From: Gadus chalcogrammus
Lineage: Eukaryota; Chordata; Actinopteri; Gadiformes; Gadidae
Direction: 5' to 3'
Length of the DNA: 64,000 nucleotides
NCBI RefSeq assembly: GCF_026213295.1
Contig: NC_079414.1
Span: 9,649,984 to 9,713,983 of the forward strand
The notes below the pieces were generated by a model that did no database searches, had not been told where the DNA came from, and worked only from the letters and a program-made list of their open reading frames with translations. Each line of letters starts with the position of its first letter. Positions within the stretch are counted from its first letter, which is position 1. Positions 29,930 through 41,179 of this stretch are shown in pieces. The position numbers were made by a program, and so were the translations under genes.

Positions 29930-31060
29930 TAATAGGACTCTAATAACCTAATTTATTATAGTGTACACAGACGACCAATACCTACAATATCCTGTAAACA
30001 TTCATAAATCAGGGAACAGCCTCAAACCTGATGAAGTGTTGGTTTTTCACGCTGCTGGTTGGCAGGAAGAAACAGGCTAAAGGCTTGAATATGCTTGTGT
30101 CCTCCTGGACTCTCAGACCAAGTTATGACCTCCACCCTGCTCTACCACTGAGGAGGCCAAAGCCTTTCCTCATTTCTTTACAGACTGTTAATAGACCAGC
30201 ACTACAAGGTTGTTGTTTAGGCCATTAGATAAGAAACACATTTGATAGTCTTCATTGAAGCTTCTGAATATAAATCAGAACCAAGAAGAGATTTACTTCA
30301 TGCATTTATTTTATATTATTATACAGAAACAGCAATTAAAATGTAACAAATTAAGAAAGTTAATCTATTACAATATATGATTTGACCAAGAAAAAATAAA
30401 GAGATTAATATAGAACATAATTCGTTTTTAATTCAGCCTTATAGCTCCACAGTGTACCCCAGGCCATCAGTGTGTATTGTGCAACTATGCTGAATGGCAG
30501 CAGACTGAGGGCTCATTGGATGGGTGTTCTGCAAGGCCCATACTTTTACCCTTTCAATGCTCAGACCACAGTAAATTATATTACTTCAGAGTCTCCTTCC
30601 ATTTACACTCAAGGACAATTAATTAGCACAAGCTTTCTTTTAGGTCACTCTTAATTGAATCATTTAAATATATATATATTACTTTTCACACAGATAAGAT
30701 AAATATAGATACAACACACACATCAAGTTTACAATGAAGTTAAGAACAATTGTTTGGATTGCATATATTATACCATCTGATAACAGAGAGATACATACCT
30801 ATTGCATCAATACATTTAAAAAAATGTTACTTTATACTTCTTGCTTAATATGTCATTAAACTCCCTGGGGACGTCTGTTTAATCTTCCTCTCACTGGCCA
30901 AAGGTGTGGCACTCAAATATCTCTGCCTCACTAGAAACCTGCCTGTTTCTTAATAGAAAATACTGCTGGTATGACAATTGTTGTTGCACAGTATAGTAAT
31001 ACATGTTATTTCATCAAAGTTAGCATCAGATTAATCTTTTATCCAGGTTATTTGTTGTGT
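29930..31060. repeat. Duplicated 3' flank of the intact receptor at 31061
   Basis: Parallel to 19915-20774 over most of its length, and in part to 22480-22796, 34880-35390 and 49110-49300. A likely 3'UTR or downstream part of the duplicated unit. Confidence 0.75.
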
Positions 31061-31888
31061 TTATTTTCTTAGCATGAATCTCTGAATGTCCAAGTTTAAA
31101 GAAGGGAGTTTTGCAGCTCTTTGAAGGAAGAAAAGAGGGTTAATAACACCAGTAAAAATGGAGAGAGATAAGATAATGCTGAATAAAAAAGAATGCTCTT
31201 TGATTTTTATGTAACCATACAGAAATAACAACACACCATATGGAAGTTTCTCTATAACAAAAATCCCAGTGGTGATCATAATGATGTTGAATGCTCTCCT
31301 CTTGGCATCATTGCCCTCTGCTCTCTGTCTCCTTCCTTGTGCTGGACCGGGCTGTTTCAGAGCCCACAGGACTGACACACAGCAGAACATCATCAAGGTA
31401 AGAAGAACTGTGTAAAATCCTTGATACACTTTAAACATAACACTCTGAATAAGAAAATAGTATATGAATGAAATACAAAAGCCCAGCGTGATAAACCAGA
31501 CCACACAGCAACAAATTATTTTATACCTGAGTAGTTTGTACCTGAGAAAGATCAAAGGGTGAACCACAGCCAAATAGCGTTCCACACAAATACATCCCTG
31601 AAACAATGGGCGAGCTATGTTTTGGAAAACTAGGAAAAAGCTGCTTACGGTCAAAAACACTTGAAGATGCTTCCCAATTACATAAAAAAGACAAAAGAAG
31701 CAAATCAAAATGTCAGAGACGGCCAGGTTAAGGCAGTAGAACTCTGAAGTTATGGTCTCCAGGCCTCCTCTGACAATCAGCAACAGGGTGTAGATGTTGA
31801 TGGGGGTAACCAGTAGCAGCGCTGTGACAGAGGCAGCATACAGGACATCAGGACCTCCTGATGTTGAGGAATTTAGACTGTGGTTCAT
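31061..31888 (-). CDS. Intact rhodopsin-like (class A) orphan GPCR, array copy 4
   Basis: A single coding exon of 275 codons from ATG at 31886-31888 to a stop at 31061-31063. The N-terminus has two N-glycosylation sequons (Asn2, Asn6). Seven hydrophobic segments lie at about 15-39, 51-73, 78-101, 122-146, 154-177, 199-224 and 235-258. Class A landmarks are visible: D59 in NLAVSD (TM2), C99 and C101, the E-R-Y triad at 103-105 in place of DRY, W131 in TM4, and N250-P251-LFF replacing NPxxY. The basic third loop is GRRQRAEGNDAKRR. The family is tandemly expanded here. I do not recognise a named receptor; it may sense an odour-like or small-molecule ligand, but that is only inference. A conserved splice acceptor (TTTACAG|AACACC) lies just upstream of the ATG. 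Confidence 0.85.
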   Translation of the reverse strand: MNHSLNSSTSGGPDVLYAASVTALLLVTPINIYTLLLIVRGGLETITSEFYCLNLAVSDILICFFCLFYVIGKHLQVFLTVSSFFLVFQNIARPLFQGCICVERYLAVVHPLIFLRYKLLRYKIICCCVVWFITLGFCISFIYYFLIQSVMFKVYQGFYTVLLTLMMFCCVSVLWALKQPGPAQGRRQRAEGNDAKRRAFNIIMITTGIFVIEKLPYGVLLFLYGYIKIKEHSFLFSIILSLSIFTGVINPLFFLQRAAKLPSLNLDIQRFMLRK

Positions 31889-31925
31889 AGTTCAGGAAGG
31901 AAGCTGGGGAAAGCTCCAAGGTGTT
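31889..31925 (-). other. 5'UTR part of receptor copy 4 with conserved splice acceptor
   Basis: On the - strand CTTCTCTTTACAG|AACACC precedes the ATG by 37 bases. The same AG|AACAC arrangement occurs at 62694 for the other intact copy, so the coding exon probably follows a distant non-coding first exon. Confidence 0.55.
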
Positions 31926-32007
31926 CTGTAAAGAGAAGGGTAATGCGGGTCAACGTTTTGACAGTGACGGGAACAGAGGTGCTCAACCTGTTATAGACAC
32001 ACCCCAT

Positions 32008-32295
32008 TAGACTGGCGATTAGAGTTCGCCCTTCAGAAGGGTCTGGAGAATACATTTCTTTCTAGTTTCGGTACGTTTTTGCGGGAGCCAATGCCAAGCT
32101 GACTTTTCCTCCTGGCGGCATATTGGCCGGTTTAACACAATGAGGACAGGGAAGCGACGGCAAGCAGCCAATTGCGTACAGAGTCATTTGAACTTGGCCA
32201 ATTTATCACACCTGTTGTGCTATAGAAAATGACAGCGGCTGCCCCAGACCAACGTGCAACCTACGATTGAGCTTGGTCTGGCAATAGCCAGGCTA
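32008..32295. mobile_element. Short member of the TAGCCTGG family with 9-bp duplication
   Basis: Starts TAGACTGGCGATTAGAG and ends CTGGCAATAGCCAGGCTA. Flanks are ACACCCCAT (31999-32007) and AAACCCCAT (32296-32304), an 8/9 match. The receptor 5' flank at 21713-21735 shows the uninterrupted site (ACCCAATGCTATCATGG). Length 288 bp, non-coding. Grouped with 39284-40335 and 46797-47374 by end sequence and duplication length. Confidence 0.65.
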
Positions 32296-32304
32296 AAACC
32301 CCAT

Positions 32305-32890
32305 GCTATCATGGAGGACCTTAATAGTGACCGAGCTCCATCGATCTTTTGATTCTTCTTGAGTTGGCTCTACAGATCTAGCCACATTTTCTCGTTCCAG
32401 GTATTGGAGATAGATTATCTATTTTACCTATCTATCTGGTGTCCTCCTGGAATCCTTGTGATTTGTTAAAGCACTCCCTTCCCCATCAGATGACACATCA
32501 AATTTGAAATAGATTGTTTTTGCGCTCAACATTCACTGTTAACAGAATATCAAATGTGGAGTTCACTTTACCTCTGTCACCTCAACTGTGCTCTCTTAAT
32601 CTATAGTAATGGTTCCTAACCTTTGACTTTAGGTCTACCAAGACATTGACATCAAGACCTTTCACTGACCCCCTCATATGCAAAATAAGAAAGATGCAGA
32701 TGCAGTAGTTGACCCTTTATACACAATTAATACTACAAGCAGTGGGGAGCAGTTAAAAGATAAAGTCAGCAACACTGCTCATTATCCCAGTGTGTTCACT
32801 ATGGAGGACCACAAGTGTCACGGAAATAGTAATAAAGAAATATAAAAGTAATTTATTATTTGATATTTTAATGGGCAATAAAAAGAGGAA
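32305..32890. other. GPCR 5' flank and spacer
   Basis: 32305-32460 is the receptor 5' flank block (GCTATCATGGAGGACC, TTTTGATTCTTC). The rest is AT-rich with no gene seen. Confidence 0.55.
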
Positions 32891-32903
32891 TAATAAAAAT
32901 TAT

Positions 32904-33882
32904 CTCATCTCATCTCATTTTCTTCCGCTTATCCGGGGTCGGGTCGCGGGGGGAGCAGCTCAAGCTGGGGGCCCCAGACTTCCCTTTCCCGGGCCACATT
33001 GACCAACTCTGACGGGGGGATCCCGAGGCGTTCCCAGGCCAGTGTTGAGATATAATCTCTCCACCTAGTCCTGGGTCTTCCCCGAGGTCTCCTCCCCACT
33101 GGACGTGCCTGAAACACCTCCCAAGGAAGGCGCCCAGTGGGCATCCTTACCAGATGCCCGAACCACCTCAGCTGACTCCTTTCTAAGTAAAGGAGCAGCG
33201 GCTCTAATCCGAGTTCCTCACGGATGGCTGAGCTTCTCACCCTATCCCTAAGGGAGACGCCAACCACCCTTCTGAGAAAACTCATCTCGGCCGCTTGTAC
33301 CCGCGATCTCGTCCTTTCGGTCATCACCCAGCCCTCATGACCATAGGTGAGGATAGGAACGAAAATCGACCGGTAGATCGAGAGCTTTGCCTTGCGGCTC
33401 AGCTCTCTTTTCGTCACAACGGTGCGGTAAAGCGAACGCAATACCGCCCCCGCTGCTCCGATTCTCCGGCCAATCTCACGTTCCATAGTACCCTCACTCG
33501 CGAACAAGACCCCGAGGTACTTGAACTCCTTCACTTGGGCTAAGGACTCATTTCCTACCCGGAGTAAGCAATCCATCGGTTTCCTGCTAAGAGTCATGGC
33601 CTCAGATTTAGCGGTGCTGATCCTCATCCCAGCCGCTTCACACTCGGCCGCCAGCCGATCCAGTGAGTGCTGAAGGTCACAGGCCGATGATCCCATGAGG
33701 ACCACATCATCCGCAAAAAGCAGTGACGAGATCCTCAGACCACCGAACTGCAACCCCTCCCCACCACGACTACGCCTCGATATCCTGTCCATGTATATCA
33801 CAAACAGGATTGGTGACAAGGCGCAGCCCTGGCGGAGCCCAGCACCCACCGAGAACGAAACTGACTGGCTGCCGAGGACGCG
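32904..33882 (-). mobile_element. RTE/Rex3-type LINE, 5'-truncated, with 12-bp target duplication
   Basis: Perfect AATAAAAATTAT repeats flank it at 32892-32903 and 33883-33894. The 3' end on the - strand is a short ATGAG-type tail. An unbroken frame of 306 codons (33849-32929) carries reverse-transcriptase motifs GLRQGCALSPILFVIYMDRI and SSLLFADDVVLMGS (catalytic FADD), then KEFKYLGVLF, LTYGHEGW, QLRWFGHLVRMP and RTRWRDYI. The endonuclease half is absent. The clean duplication and open frame suggest a fairly young, dead-on-arrival copy. Same family as 10963-12560. Confidence 0.92.
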
Positions 33883-33894
33883 AATAAAAATTAT

Positions 33895-34100
33895 TTACAA
33901 ATGAAATATGAATCCATCAATAAGTAGCTCAAATTAAAATGGGATTTACAAAAACAACTTAAAACAGTCAATAAGTACATTATTTAAAAATTCATTAATG
34001 AATTCATAAATAAATGATGCAATTGAAAAATATATTTGAATTAAGAATACAGATTTTAATCAGACATTTAAAAGGGCGATTTCCTTGACATTTACATTTA
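33895..34100. other. AT-rich spacer
   Basis: Short non-coding interval between two mobile elements; nothing recognised. Confidence 0.4.
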
Positions 34101-34480
34101 CAATTCCCTGCTGCTTTTCGTTTTCCTATTAGCTATTCGATTTGCTTAGTCATTTAGCTTCTCCTTTTAGCCTCTCCATTTAGCCTTTCCGTGACACTTT
34201 GGGCCTTGCACTGGTAAAACAATGCAAATTAGCCATGGGATGTAACAAGCTCTCTGATTGGCTAGAGAGCCGCACCCGCCTAAACACTGTTTAAATGCGG
34301 CTGGCATATAATTTATCTTCTTAAAAGGGTCTTCTTGGCGCATCCAATGTCTAATTTGCATTGTTCTTTTTGCAAGGCCCAACGTGTCACGGAAAGGCTA
34401 AATGGAGAGACTAAAAGGAGAAGCTAAATGACTAAGTAAATCGAATAGCTAATAGGAAAAGGAAAAGCAGCGGGGAAATG
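34101..34480. mobile_element. Foldback element with arms of about 130 bp
   Basis: The left arm (34101-34238: CCCTGCTGCTTTTCGTTTTC, TTAGCTTCTCCTTTTAGCCT, TTTCCGTGACACTTTGGGCC) is the reverse complement of the right arm (34351-34480) with few differences. A loop of about 110 bp separates them. No coding sequence, no target duplication identified. Confidence 0.9.
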
Positions 34481-34879
34481 TGTCTTATTCAAGAATTAAA
34501 TCAAACCTACCACCTGCAGGTTACCCCTACAAGGATTTGCCCAATATAACAGAACACTAATTAAAGTTCTCTGGTAAAAAGTGTTTTTTTGGAGACAAAT
34601 GCTGAATAATGCATCATGTTGATTAATCACCAAAATAATCGTGATGATGATTTTCTCCACCGAGAAGCCCTACTATTTGTTATAGGAAAGCATATGCTAA
34701 ATATCTAAATGTAACATTCATCTCAGAGGATTAAATATAATTCATTTTTTAACATAAGTATCCTTCAATTCCCTGAAAGTTGCTTTGGATAACATCTGCT
34801 TCAGGATTTAACAGTATGCACATTACCAAGAATGAATCACAATACCTTTTTAACAGCATTTCTAGTTTCATTATACAAA
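34481..34879. other. Non-coding spacer
   Basis: Contains an L2/SINE-like tail (TGCTTTGGATAACATCTGCT) near 34776. No gene seen. Confidence 0.5.
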
Positions 34880-35390
34880 GAAAATTAATAGGATCCTCAT
34901 AACCTAATTTATTATATTGTACATTCATAAATTAGGGAATAGCCTCAAACCTGACGAAGTGCTGCTTCTTTACGCTGCTGCTTGGCTCTAGGCAGGAACA
35001 GGCTACAGGCTTGTATATGCTTGTGTCGTCCTGGACTGTCGGACCAAGTTATGACCCCCCCCCCCCCTCTCTACAACTGGGGAGGGTAATCCCTCCTCTC
35101 TTTACAGACTCAAAATAGACCAGCACTAAGAGGTTGGCCATGAGATGAAAGAGTTATATTATTGTCTTGAAGCTTCTGAATCAGAACCCAAAAATAGGTT
35201 TAAGTTCTAAATATATTTCAATCACGGAAACTAACAAATGAATAAATGCAACCTATTACAATATTTGAAGTTACAGAAAAACAGATTCCAAGATTTAATA
35301 TAACACTTAGAAGATAGAAAGTTTTTAATTAGCTCTTTAACTCCACATTGTCCAAATCAATTTCACACAGATAAATATTAGGGGTCTGCA
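34880..35390. repeat. GPCR 3' flank block without a receptor
   Basis: ACATTCATAAATTAGGGAAT, ACCTGACGAAGTGCTGCTTC and TTGAAGCTTCTGAATCAG follow the order at 29965-30290, then break off at TTTCACACAGATAAATAT. The receptor that should follow is absent. Confidence 0.65.
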
Positions 35391-36562
35391 TCCCTCCTTT
35401 ATAAGATGATGCTCACCCTTAATACATGCATTACGATACGATTTAATAGGGAACGATTCGATGCGATTTGAATTTTTTAACAATCCGGTGCAATTTCAAT
35501 GAGATACGAATCAATCGGATAGATACAGTTAATATTTGTTTAACGTTAACACATTAATTTTCTATTTATTAAAATAAGCCTTCTATAAAAGAGACATTAC
35601 CTACTTTAAAATAGATATATAATATATAGGCCTATGGTGTGCGGAACATGGAATCTTAGGTTTTTATATTTGTTTCTTTATGTCATGGGGAAAAATGGAA
35701 GACACAGACATGTATCAATATAGATATGCGCAATACAAATTAGAACTACATGTCTATTTATTTGGTCATTTATAGACAAATTGCGAATCTTTTTTCTATA
35801 TTCCCCTCCTTCTTATAAAACCCAAAGGACTTCCACACGGCAGAGTTCAGATTCGCTGGTGCATTAAAAATCGTTTCACAGTTTTTGGACATATGACTGT
35901 TTTTTGAACGCTCACAACTCCGGTCGTTCCCTGCTCGCGAGACGCAGGACACGCACAGAAACGTGCCCGCAAACATAAAACGTTTTACACTGTTAAATAT
36001 GTCCGTCTTAGGCCTGCCTTTTTCCTGGCATGTGCCGCGAGTTTTCACTGACCGAGGTAATATACGGCCTGATTTCGCACCCCAATTTACCCTCTTGGAC
36101 CCTAAACATATTGGCAGTTTGATATAAATACGATTAGACAGTGTCGTGGCAATTCCCTTACCAGATATTGGGCCCTATTTAAACGGTCTGAAACGCAAGT
36201 GAGAAGCGCGAAGTGGAGGTAGCTTTGTTGGGGTATCTCTGGCGCTGTTGGTATTATATCGGAGGATAATTTACTCTTGCGCCAATTTTTTTTAATCTAA
36301 AATGGGTTAGTCTGAAGGTGTGTGTTTTGCAATAACCCAATGAGAGTGCCATTTCCCATCCCCTTTAAGAGCCATGAGCGCATTTGAACACAACAAATTG
36401 ATATTTTGACGGCGCGTTTGCAGTCTCCGATGAGACAGACACATGACCACATGAATTTGAAACTTCAAATGGCTCAGTTTATGGCCAAATAATATGGCCT
36501 AATTCACACATCGAATGGTGTTTTCTTCGACAAATCCCGGCAAAGAAAACTTAACGAACATA
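35391..36562. other. Non-coding stretch with a repeat fragment
   Basis: 35393-35530 (AGGGGTCTGCATCCCTCC, ACGATTCGATGCGATTTGAA) looks like a known kind of fish MITE end. A 92-codon - strand frame at 35770-36048 has no recognisable domain. No gene is called. Confidence 0.45.
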
Positions 36563-36564
36563 TA

Positions 36565-38715
36565 GACTTTAGACTTTAGACTTTATTGTCCCCAAGGGGA
36601 AATCTTTCTTCACATCACAGTACATTACATATTTGGGCCGCACGCCGACAGACAATAGACAGAAACAAATACAGATCTACACAGATCTACATAAACATCT
36701 ACACAGAGTAGGACTGGGGGTGATTTATCCTGGCCTTTTATTGAGTGCTGTTATGGCTGCAGGCACCAGGCTTTTGCCGTAGCGAGCCCTCCTGCACAAC
36801 AGGGACCTATACCTGCGTCCAGAGGGCATGACAGTGAAGTGGCAGTTGAGAGGGTGAGTGTTGTCCAGTGCTATTGTGGATATAATTCGTGAGATGGCCT
36901 TTATATTGAGCTCTGACAGTGTGGGTGTGGGGAGACCAATTAATTTGGCAGCTATATTTGTGACACGTGTAAGTTTGACCCGGTTTTTGACAGTGAGCAT
37001 GTTAAAGAAGCAGGTGGAACAGTAGAGCAGAATGGGTTGGACAATACTTTGATATAACAGAAGGAGGAGATGGGGGGCAACATAGAGTTCTTTGAGTTTG
37101 CGGATGGCATACAGTCTTTGGTGGCTCCTTTTTTGAATGTCCGTTGTGTGCTGGTCGAAAGTGAGTTTATAGTCCAGAGTGAGTCCAAGGTATTTAAAGC
37201 TGTCAACTGTTTCTACTGTGTCATTGTTGATGATAGTGGGGGGCTGGGGAAATGGGTTACCTATTGTTATTTCTTTTGTTTTGGCTACATTGAGATGGAG
37301 GAAGTTATGTGTGCACCATTGGGAGAAGTGGGTGACAGTGTTGTGGTAATCTGATACAGAGTTATTGTCTGATAGGAGGGCGAGGATGGCAGTGTCATCA
37401 GAGTATTTGAGGAAGGTGGTGGTGTGGGAGGGGCTGGTGCAGTCATTGCTGTACAGGGTGTAGAGGAAAGGGCTAAGCACACAGCCCTGAGGGGCACCGG
37501 TGTTGGAGGTGAGTGTGGGTGATGTGGTTGTGCCTACCCGCTTGCCGTCTGTCACTGAGGAAGTTGTGCAGGAGATGGATCAGGATGGGTGGGGTGTTGA
37601 GGTGGTGAAGCTTCTGGATGAGCAGGTGTCTCTGGATGGTGTTGAAGGCGGAGCTGAAGTCCACGAATAGAATTTTGGCGAAATTGCCTGAGGAGTCCAG
37701 GTGCTGGAGGACAAGATGCAGCAGGCAGGCGACAGCGTCCTCTGTGACCCTTTTTTCCCTGTATGCAAATTGAAGGGGATCCAGATGAGGTTTGACGGAT
37801 GGAAGGATGGTCCTGAGCAGCAGTTTTTCGAAACATTTCATGATTATGGGTGTGAGGGCGATGGGGCGGTAGTGACTTGGTTCGGTGGGTCGTGGTTTTT
37901 TGGGTACCGGGATTATGGTTGCACTTTTCCAGAGGAGGGGTATTGTGGCTGTTAGGTATGCTTGGCAGAAGAGGGAGTGGGCGATTGGAGCCAGTTCTGT
38001 GGCACAGGTCTTCAGCACCCTTGCTGGGATGCCGTCGGGTCCTGGGGCCTTGGATGGGTTGCACCGGCTGAGCTGGTGGCGAACTTCCTCCACTGTGAAG
38101 GGAGCAGGCTCATTGGGGTCTATTGGGGGGAGAGCCTGCAGTGCTTGCATGCAGTCATTTGTAAAATCCTGTGAGTCAAACCGGTTGAAAAATGTGTTCA
38201 GTTCAGTGGGGAGAGCTGTGGTGTGTAATTTTGTTTTGCTGTGGGTGGGTTTGTAACCGGTGAGTGTGTTGACCATCTGAAAGGCTTATTTAGTGTTCAT
38301 GCTGCTAAACTTGTGCTCCAGGTTGTTTTTGAACTGAATTTTGGCCATGAGGATTTTATTTTTAATATTACGGTTTGCAGATTTGAGACCAGCTGAGTCC
38401 TTGAGCCTGAAGGCTGTGTGCTTGCTTTCAGGCATTTTTTTTATTTCAGAGGTAATCCAGGGTTTTGAGTTGGTATTTTTTTATTGCTTTCACTGGTATG
38501 GTGGTGTGTATGCAGAAGTTGATGTAATCGGATATGGCAGTGACTTTGGAATTCAAATCTCCGTCAAAGATAGTCCAGTCGGTGCATGCCAGGGAACCTT
38601 GGAGCTGTGCAGTGGAGTCCTCCGACCATTGTAGGGCGCTGTAGGACTGTGGGTGGAGGCGTTTTAGTACTTGTTTGTACAGCGGAAGTAAGCAGATGAC
38701 GTTGATGATATATGG
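36565..38715 (-). mobile_element. CR1/Rex1-group LINE, 3' two thirds
   Basis: The - strand carries a reverse transcriptase in two overlapping frames. 38276-37473 has NPSKAPGPDGIPARVLK, HYRPIALTPIIMKCFEKLL and ILFVDFSSAFNTIQ. 37555-36725 has NTGAPQGCVLSPFLY, FLKYSDDTAILALL (catalytic Y-S-D-D), SFKYLGLTLD and PSGRRYRSLLCRRARYGKSL. A frameshift near 37550 and a nonsense codon upstream of 38276 (NTK*AFQMV) inactivate it. The frame is still recognisable to about 38700. The 3' tail is a run of TAAAGTC units (seen on + as 36567-36590). 5'-truncated; no target duplication found. Confidence 0.85.
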
Positions 38716-39245
38716 GGTCCTGTGGCCGCAACTTTGGGTCTATTTAATGATATGCGGCAATACATAAACAAACATTGTTTCTTACCAGTATTGTATACAT
38801 TATCGTTTTCGACTTGTGCTCATAATATTCATGTGTCCCCCCGTCAATATACATTGCCATGGACTGTATTATGCGTTTCTAGTTTGCGTGTGTTTAAACA
38901 GATGGTTGGACACACGCGTGCTCGCATTCATTCATTATTTTTATAATTTTAAACTCAATTGCGGTAAAACATTGTTTTCTCACGATCACATACTCATCAA
39001 TCCCAATAGTTAACGATGTCTTTGTCAAGAAAATAGGTGATTGCTGTACAGATGCATTGATTTAAAAGTACAACTTGTTACCGCTGTATTAGCTGTTCCC
39101 AAATAATTTAACCAACTTTATCATTTACCCTAAAACAAGATTTTGTTTTGGAAGGCTGGGATATAGCCTACTTTGCTCGAGTTTATTATTGTTATTATTA
39201 TTATTTTAACGCATGGCATAGCCTACTACAGGGTTCATTCATGCA
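38716..39245. other. Non-coding spacer
   Basis: AT-rich; nothing recognised before the transposon nest. Confidence 0.45.
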
Positions 39246-39538
39246 GCTGTCACACCAAATTTGTACCGGGTGCCCAATTTCTATAGCCTGGTTCTACCAG
39301 ACTCTCGTACTTCACTTCATTTCATTTCATTTGTACAGAGAGTCTGGACCTAATCAATTGACAAACGTTAACTCACTTGAAGGCGGGTGTCTGTTGAAGT
39401 TTAAAATGATTGGATCTGCCCAGTGCCACTCTGGATCTGCCATAACCAATCGCTAACGTTTGGTTGTGACGTGTGTCATGCGCCGGGAATCACGCGCAGG
39501 TTGTACACAAACCAAACACCTTGCGCGTGTGCACGAAA

Positions 39539-39710
39539 ATGTCCGTCAACGACAGCTGCAGGTTTTGTTCGTCGAATTTAATTTATCAGGGAAAAAATGC
39601 ACATTGTAAATCAACTACCGACCTACAACAACAACTCAAACTGGCGTACGACTTTATCGTCATTGTTCTCAGACATGCCCTCTGGTCGCTGATTGGTGGC
39701 CGCTGTGGCG
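39539..39710 (+). pseudogene. Truncated first exon of a C-x2-C (zinc-finger-like) transposon protein
   Basis: ATG at 39539 begins MSVNDSCRFCSSNLIYQGKN and continues AHCKSTTDLQQQLKLAYDF before the frame runs into the nested palindrome at 39711. Cys7, Cys10 and Cys23 with His22 suggest a zinc-binding N-terminus. The C-R-x-C...L...G pattern recalls N-termini of large fish transposon proteins (possibly Academ-like), but this is from memory and unproven. Only the start of the gene survives. Confidence 0.4.
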
Positions 39711-40239
39711 GTGTCACGTTAAAATTGTACCGGGGGTGAAAATTGTACCGGCCTACGTCATCAGTTGTTTACATCTTGACAACCTGCCTGCCAACAGACG
39801 ACGCGATCGTCTGTTGCCGGGCAGGTTGCAAAAAACATTCGGCGCATGTTTCCAAAAGACGAAGTAACATAATACAGATAACGGATCGCTAGATAAAACT
39901 TGTTTTTACTTTATATTTGTATTGTATTTAATTGTTTAATCGAATAGCAACAGACGACGCGATCGTCTGTTGCCGGGAAACGGGCGATCGCGTCAAATGA
40001 CGTAGGAAGGTTCTTGTACATTCCTACGTGATTTGACGCGATCGCCTCGATTAAACAATTAAATACAATACAAATATAAAGTAAAAACAAGTGTTATCTA
40101 GCGATCCGTTATCTGTATTATGTTATTTCGTCTTTTGGAAACATGAGCCGAATGTGGTTGGCAGGTTGTCAAGATGTAAACAACTGATGACGTAGGCCGG
40201 TACAATTTTCGCCCCCGGTACAATTTTAACGTGACAGCG
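39711..40239. mobile_element. Near-palindromic foldback element (about 530 bp)
   Basis: The left end GTGTCACGTTAAAATTGTAC and right end GTACAATTTTAACGTGACAG read as reverse complements almost to the centre (about 40013), where TGACGTAGGAAGG and CATTCCTACGTGATTTGACG pair. The left arm has two extra AACAGACGACGCGATCGTCTGT hairpins that the right arm lacks. Related in arm sequence to 39246-41504 and 44138-44877. No coding sequence. Confidence 0.9.
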
Positions 40240-40701
40240 GCACCAGAAAACCAAATTACATACAGCAGGTCCAGACCTAGTACTGAAGGGAAATTCAAAT
40301 TGAGCGGAAGTACTTAGGCGGGCGGAGCCAGGCTACAATTTGTACCGGGTATGTCATCCTTACGTAATCCATTCCAAACCTGCCTGGCAACAGACGATCG
40401 CGTCAACGGACAATCGCGTCGAATGATGTGGGAAGGTTCAAGAACATTCGCGAACTCGTTCATTGAGCGCGACAAGACAGATAACACTTATTTTACAAAT
40501 TACATTTATTAGAGTTCCTAACTTTATATCTGTATTGTATTGTATTTATCTATTTCCCTACACAGTAATAGCTACATGTTATGGGGATAATGTGAATTTA
40601 AAGTGTATCATAGTCTAGCTAGCTTGTGGTAATTGAATTTCCTTAATTTAATTTAGAGAATAGATTATAGGTAATAAATAGATAGATAGATAATAGATAA
40701 T

Positions 40702-41179
40702 AATAATACATTTAATTTAGAGGCGCCTTTCAAGACACCCAAGGTCACCTTACAGAGCATATAGTCATCATAAATCGTTTAATAAAAAGAAAAAAAAAAA
40801 ATTGTGGAAAATATAAGTAAATAAATAAACATAATAAATAAAAAATAAATTAAACAAAAACAAGACAAAACAAAACAAACAAACAATCACATTAGAGGTT
40901 GTGTGCGAGTTTGAACAGGTGAGTTTTGAGTTGTGACTTGAAGGTTGTAAGGGTGTCTGACTGTTTTATGTGTGGGGGGAGGGAGTTCCAGAGCCTGGGT
41001 GCTGAACAGCTGAATGACCGGGCACCCATTGTAGTGAGTCGTGATGTGGAGATACATAGTAGTCCAGCAGAGGTTGAGCGGAGGGAGCGGGAGGGAGTGT
41101 ATTCTTGGAGGAGGTTGCAGAGGTAACTGGGGGCTAGGTTGTGGAGAGCTTTGTAGGTGAGGAGTAGGGTTTTGTATTG
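40702..41179 (-). mobile_element. 5'-truncated L2 LINE inserted in a (GATA)n tract
   Basis: The - strand encodes the L2 reverse-transcriptase C-terminus: KTLLLTYKALHNLAPSYLCN, SAPRLWNSLPPHIKQSDTLT and TFKSQLKTHLFKLAHNL-stop. It is followed by a 3' tail (AAGGTGACCTTGGGTGTCTT, GAAAGGCGCC and ATTATTATT). The same host sequence without this insertion is at 44450-44550. Confidence 0.88.

Larger units (their letters stand above)
39284..40335. mobile_element. TAGCCTGG family element A (carries C-x2-C exon)
   Basis: Ends TAGCCTGGTTCTACCAGACT and ...CCAGGCTA, flanked by CAATTTCTA (39275-39283) and CAATTTGTA (40336-40344), a 9-bp duplication with one mismatch. About 180 bp of its left end matches, in reverse, the right end of 46797-47374, and its right end (ACTTAGGCGGGCGGAGCCAG) matches that element's left end. 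A near-palindrome at 39711-40239 is nested inside. It keeps a short coding exon at 39539. Confidence 0.85.

Noticed and set aside
36952..38256. + strand and extra - strand frames across the CR1/Rex1-like LINE
   Set aside because: They are shadows of the reverse-transcriptase frames on the - strand.
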